Shown: piece after piece, positions 6,500 to 10,074 of the stretch
How the letters are laid out: every line of letters starts with the position of its first letter
Numbering within the stretch: position 1 is the stretch's first letter
DNA from: Actinomycetes bacterium
Lineage (GTDB): Bacteria > Actinomycetota > Coriobacteriia > Coriobacteriales > Coriobacteriaceae
Direction: 5' to 3'
Assembly (NCBI GenBank): GCA_023441725.1
Contig: JAEZNV010000192.1
Span: 1-10,074 of the forward strand
DNA length: 10,074 nt
Program-made: the position numbers and the translations under genes
The notes under the pieces: model-generated
What the model was told of the DNA's origin: nothing
The model's input: the letters and a program-made list of their open reading frames with translations, nothing else
Database searches by the model: none

Positions 6500-6982
6500 A
6501 TGCCGTTTGCTCTCACGCCCGCCTTAGTTCCAAGTCGGGCGAGCCGCCGCGCTCATGCGACCCGTGGCGGCGCCACGTCGACGCCGCGCTCGCTGAGCAC
6601 ATCTTCGGTCGCGGGCGAGCACGAGGTCGCGCCGGCGCATCCGCTGGGACTGCTGCGCGTGCAAAACGGCTACGTGGTGAGCGCCCCGCGCTGGATTCAG
6701 CCGAGTGAAGAAGGCGTCGAGATCGGCGCGCTGGCAACGGGGGAGGGCGACATCACCGACGTCGGCGACGACGTCTCGGCCCGCCATGCCCATATCTGGT
6801 GCGACGATTCTGGCACATGGTTTGTCGAGGACCTGTCGTCCACGAACGGCACCGTGGTGGTAAACGGGGCCACGAGCGTGTGTATTCAAGTAGAGCCTGG
6901 CCGCTCCGCTCAGCTCAACCCCGGCGACGAGCTCAAACTCGGCGAATCCACCACCTACGCCATCCTCCTCGGCGCCCTCTAG
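6500..6982 (+). CDS. FHA-domain protein, second copy, 5' end doubtful
   Basis: From ATG 6500 to TAG 6980-6982 this encodes 160 residues. Residues about 50-160 form a complete FHA domain: LLRVQNGYVV, VEIGALATGEGDITDVGDD, SARHAHIW (93-100, with Arg95 and His96), DLSSTNGT (111-118), and PGDELKLGES. The first 45 residues are low-complexity Arg/Ala/Ser/Thr and unlike an ordered protein. No ribosome site precedes the ATG and the frame opens only at 6467, so the true gene may be 5'-truncated or frameshifted. The domain is nearly identical to that of 1-237. It is a phosphothreonine-binding signalling module; its partner is unknown. Confidence 0.65.
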   Translation: MPFALTPALVPSRASRRAHATRGGATSTPRSLSTSSVAGEHEVAPAHPLGLLRVQNGYVVSAPRWIQPSEEGVEIGALATGEGDITDVGDDVSARHAHIWCDDSGTWFVEDLSSTNGTVVVNGATSVCIQVEPGRSAQLNPGDELKLGESTTYAILLGAL

Positions 6983-7088
6983 CCGGCAGACAGGGACGTT
7001 CCTTTTCTGCCGGCACCCCGGGACACTCCTTGGCACGCCGGGGCTGATCGCCTGGGGACGAAGGAATCATTTTGACCCTTGGCGGTCA
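6746..7088 (+). repeat. Direct repeat, copy B
   Basis: This is the partner of 1-343 at a constant offset of 6745. It contains the FHA coding end, the same stop codon, the same hairpin and the same downstream non-coding block up to CCCTTGGCGGTCA (7076-7088). After that the two copies diverge; copy B leads into the nifJ upstream region and copy A into the AT-rich island. Confidence 0.85.
6982..7014. repeat. GC-rich inverted repeat after the FHA stop codon (copy B)
   Basis: GCCGGCAGA (6982-6990) pairs with TCTGCCGGC (7006-7014). Both arms are unchanged from copy A, although the loop has changed at two positions. Such retention suggests selection on the structure or a recent duplication. No T-run follows, so a terminator role is not obvious. 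Confidence 0.6.
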
Positions 7089-7432
7089 CCCGAGGTAAAC
7101 CTTTACCGCCCACCTATATTTGCCGAAATATGGCTTGGCGGCGGGGTACAATAAACCCGCATGCGGATTTCCGTTGCGGGCGCTTCCCATCGCCGGGGCG
7201 TGCCCGGGAGCATCCGGCATGCGGCCTTTGCGGCGCCCGGTCATGTGCAAGACGGGCAGCTGGGCCTGTGGAGTGCGTGCAGCCCTCCTCGCCTCGGCAT
7301 GCCTTCTCTCCACGCCATGTACCTGCTGCTCAGCCTGCCTGCCAGATGATGGAAGCAACAGCGAAAATCCCATCACGCCAACATCCCGGCGATCGCCGGG
7401 GCCTGTATACCTATATGAGAGGAGAGGGGTAT
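7015..7432. other. nifJ upstream region
   Basis: About 420 bases without a convincing gene; the overlapping short frames on both strands lack motifs and ribosome sites. A TACAAT at 7147-7152 is a good -10 candidate, but the nearest TTGCCG (7120-7125) is 21 bases away, which is too far for a standard promoter. A 10-bp palindrome CCGCATGCGG lies at 7157-7166. The long leader to the nifJ start leaves room for regulation. Confidence 0.4.
7385..7400. promoter_or_regulatory. Perfect 16-bp palindrome before nifJ
   Basis: CCCGGCGATCGCCGGG reads the same on both strands and ends 32 bases before the nifJ ATG, just ahead of its ribosome site. It may be an operator for a dimeric regulator or a tight RNA element. 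In a GC-rich genome a chance or a modification/HIP-like site cannot be excluded. Confidence 0.4.

Positions 7433-10074
<2,642 letters not shown>

Noticed and set aside
6524..7036. 170-codon minus-strand frame over the second FHA gene
   Set aside because: It is opposite a clear FHA domain; Arg/Ala-rich shadow typical of GC-rich DNA.

Overview
The window looks like a chromosomal segment of a high-GC anaerobic Gram-positive actinobacterium, most likely Collinsella or another member of the Coriobacteriia. This is inferred from the GC-rich pyruvate:ferredoxin oxidoreductase gene (nifJ) and the FHA-domain genes; no rRNA is present to settle it. Two GC-rich ends (1-343 and about 6500-10074) flank a visibly more AT-rich interior of about 6 kb that carries peptide-biosynthesis genes and debris. 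The interior reads as an acquired accessory island.

Layout. The 3' end of an FHA-domain gene (1-237) and its downstream hairpin open the window. The same 343-bp block recurs at 6746-7088 without any net insertion or deletion, so the island sits between direct repeats 6745 bp apart. On the + strand follow a decayed class I SAM-methyltransferase gene (538-1187), a perfect 20-bp-stem hairpin (1312-1357), a 550-residue peptide-type ABC exporter (1503-3155) and a possible IS110-like transposase remnant (3527-3652). A bidirectional terminator (3747-3791) separates these from a convergent minus-strand operon. Read in its own direction, that operon is: a radical SAM/SPASM peptide maturase (5983-4625), two related Cys/Asp-rich precursor peptides (4455-4252 and 4221-4042), and a 35-residue single-helix membrane peptide (3963-3856). 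A second FHA gene copy (6500-6982) and nifJ (7433 to the window end) close the window.

Biology. The central system is a RiPP locus of the ranthipeptide/SCIFF-like type. The precursors share the leader start MKHIHP. Each has a core built of three modules of the form C-x(n)-D-x-C-x(m)-D, so six Cys alternate with six Asp. This recalls the C-x3-D architecture of freyrasin (PapA/PapB), where a radical SAM enzyme joins Cys sulfur to the beta carbon of Asp, but the spacings here are variable and paired. The maturase has the CxxxCxxC cluster motif and a Cys-rich SPASM region. The small membrane peptide could serve immunity or export, and the ABC exporter is the obvious candidate for secretion; both roles are inferred from context. 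The exporter has no C39 peptidase domain, and no leader protease is visible.

The precursor 2 gene and the 35-residue membrane peptide encode fewer than 60 residues each and would be missed by ordinary ORF calling. Precursor 1 and the maturase need start corrections based on ribosome binding sites. The 885-codon minus-strand ORF opposite nifJ is a shadow and is not annotated.
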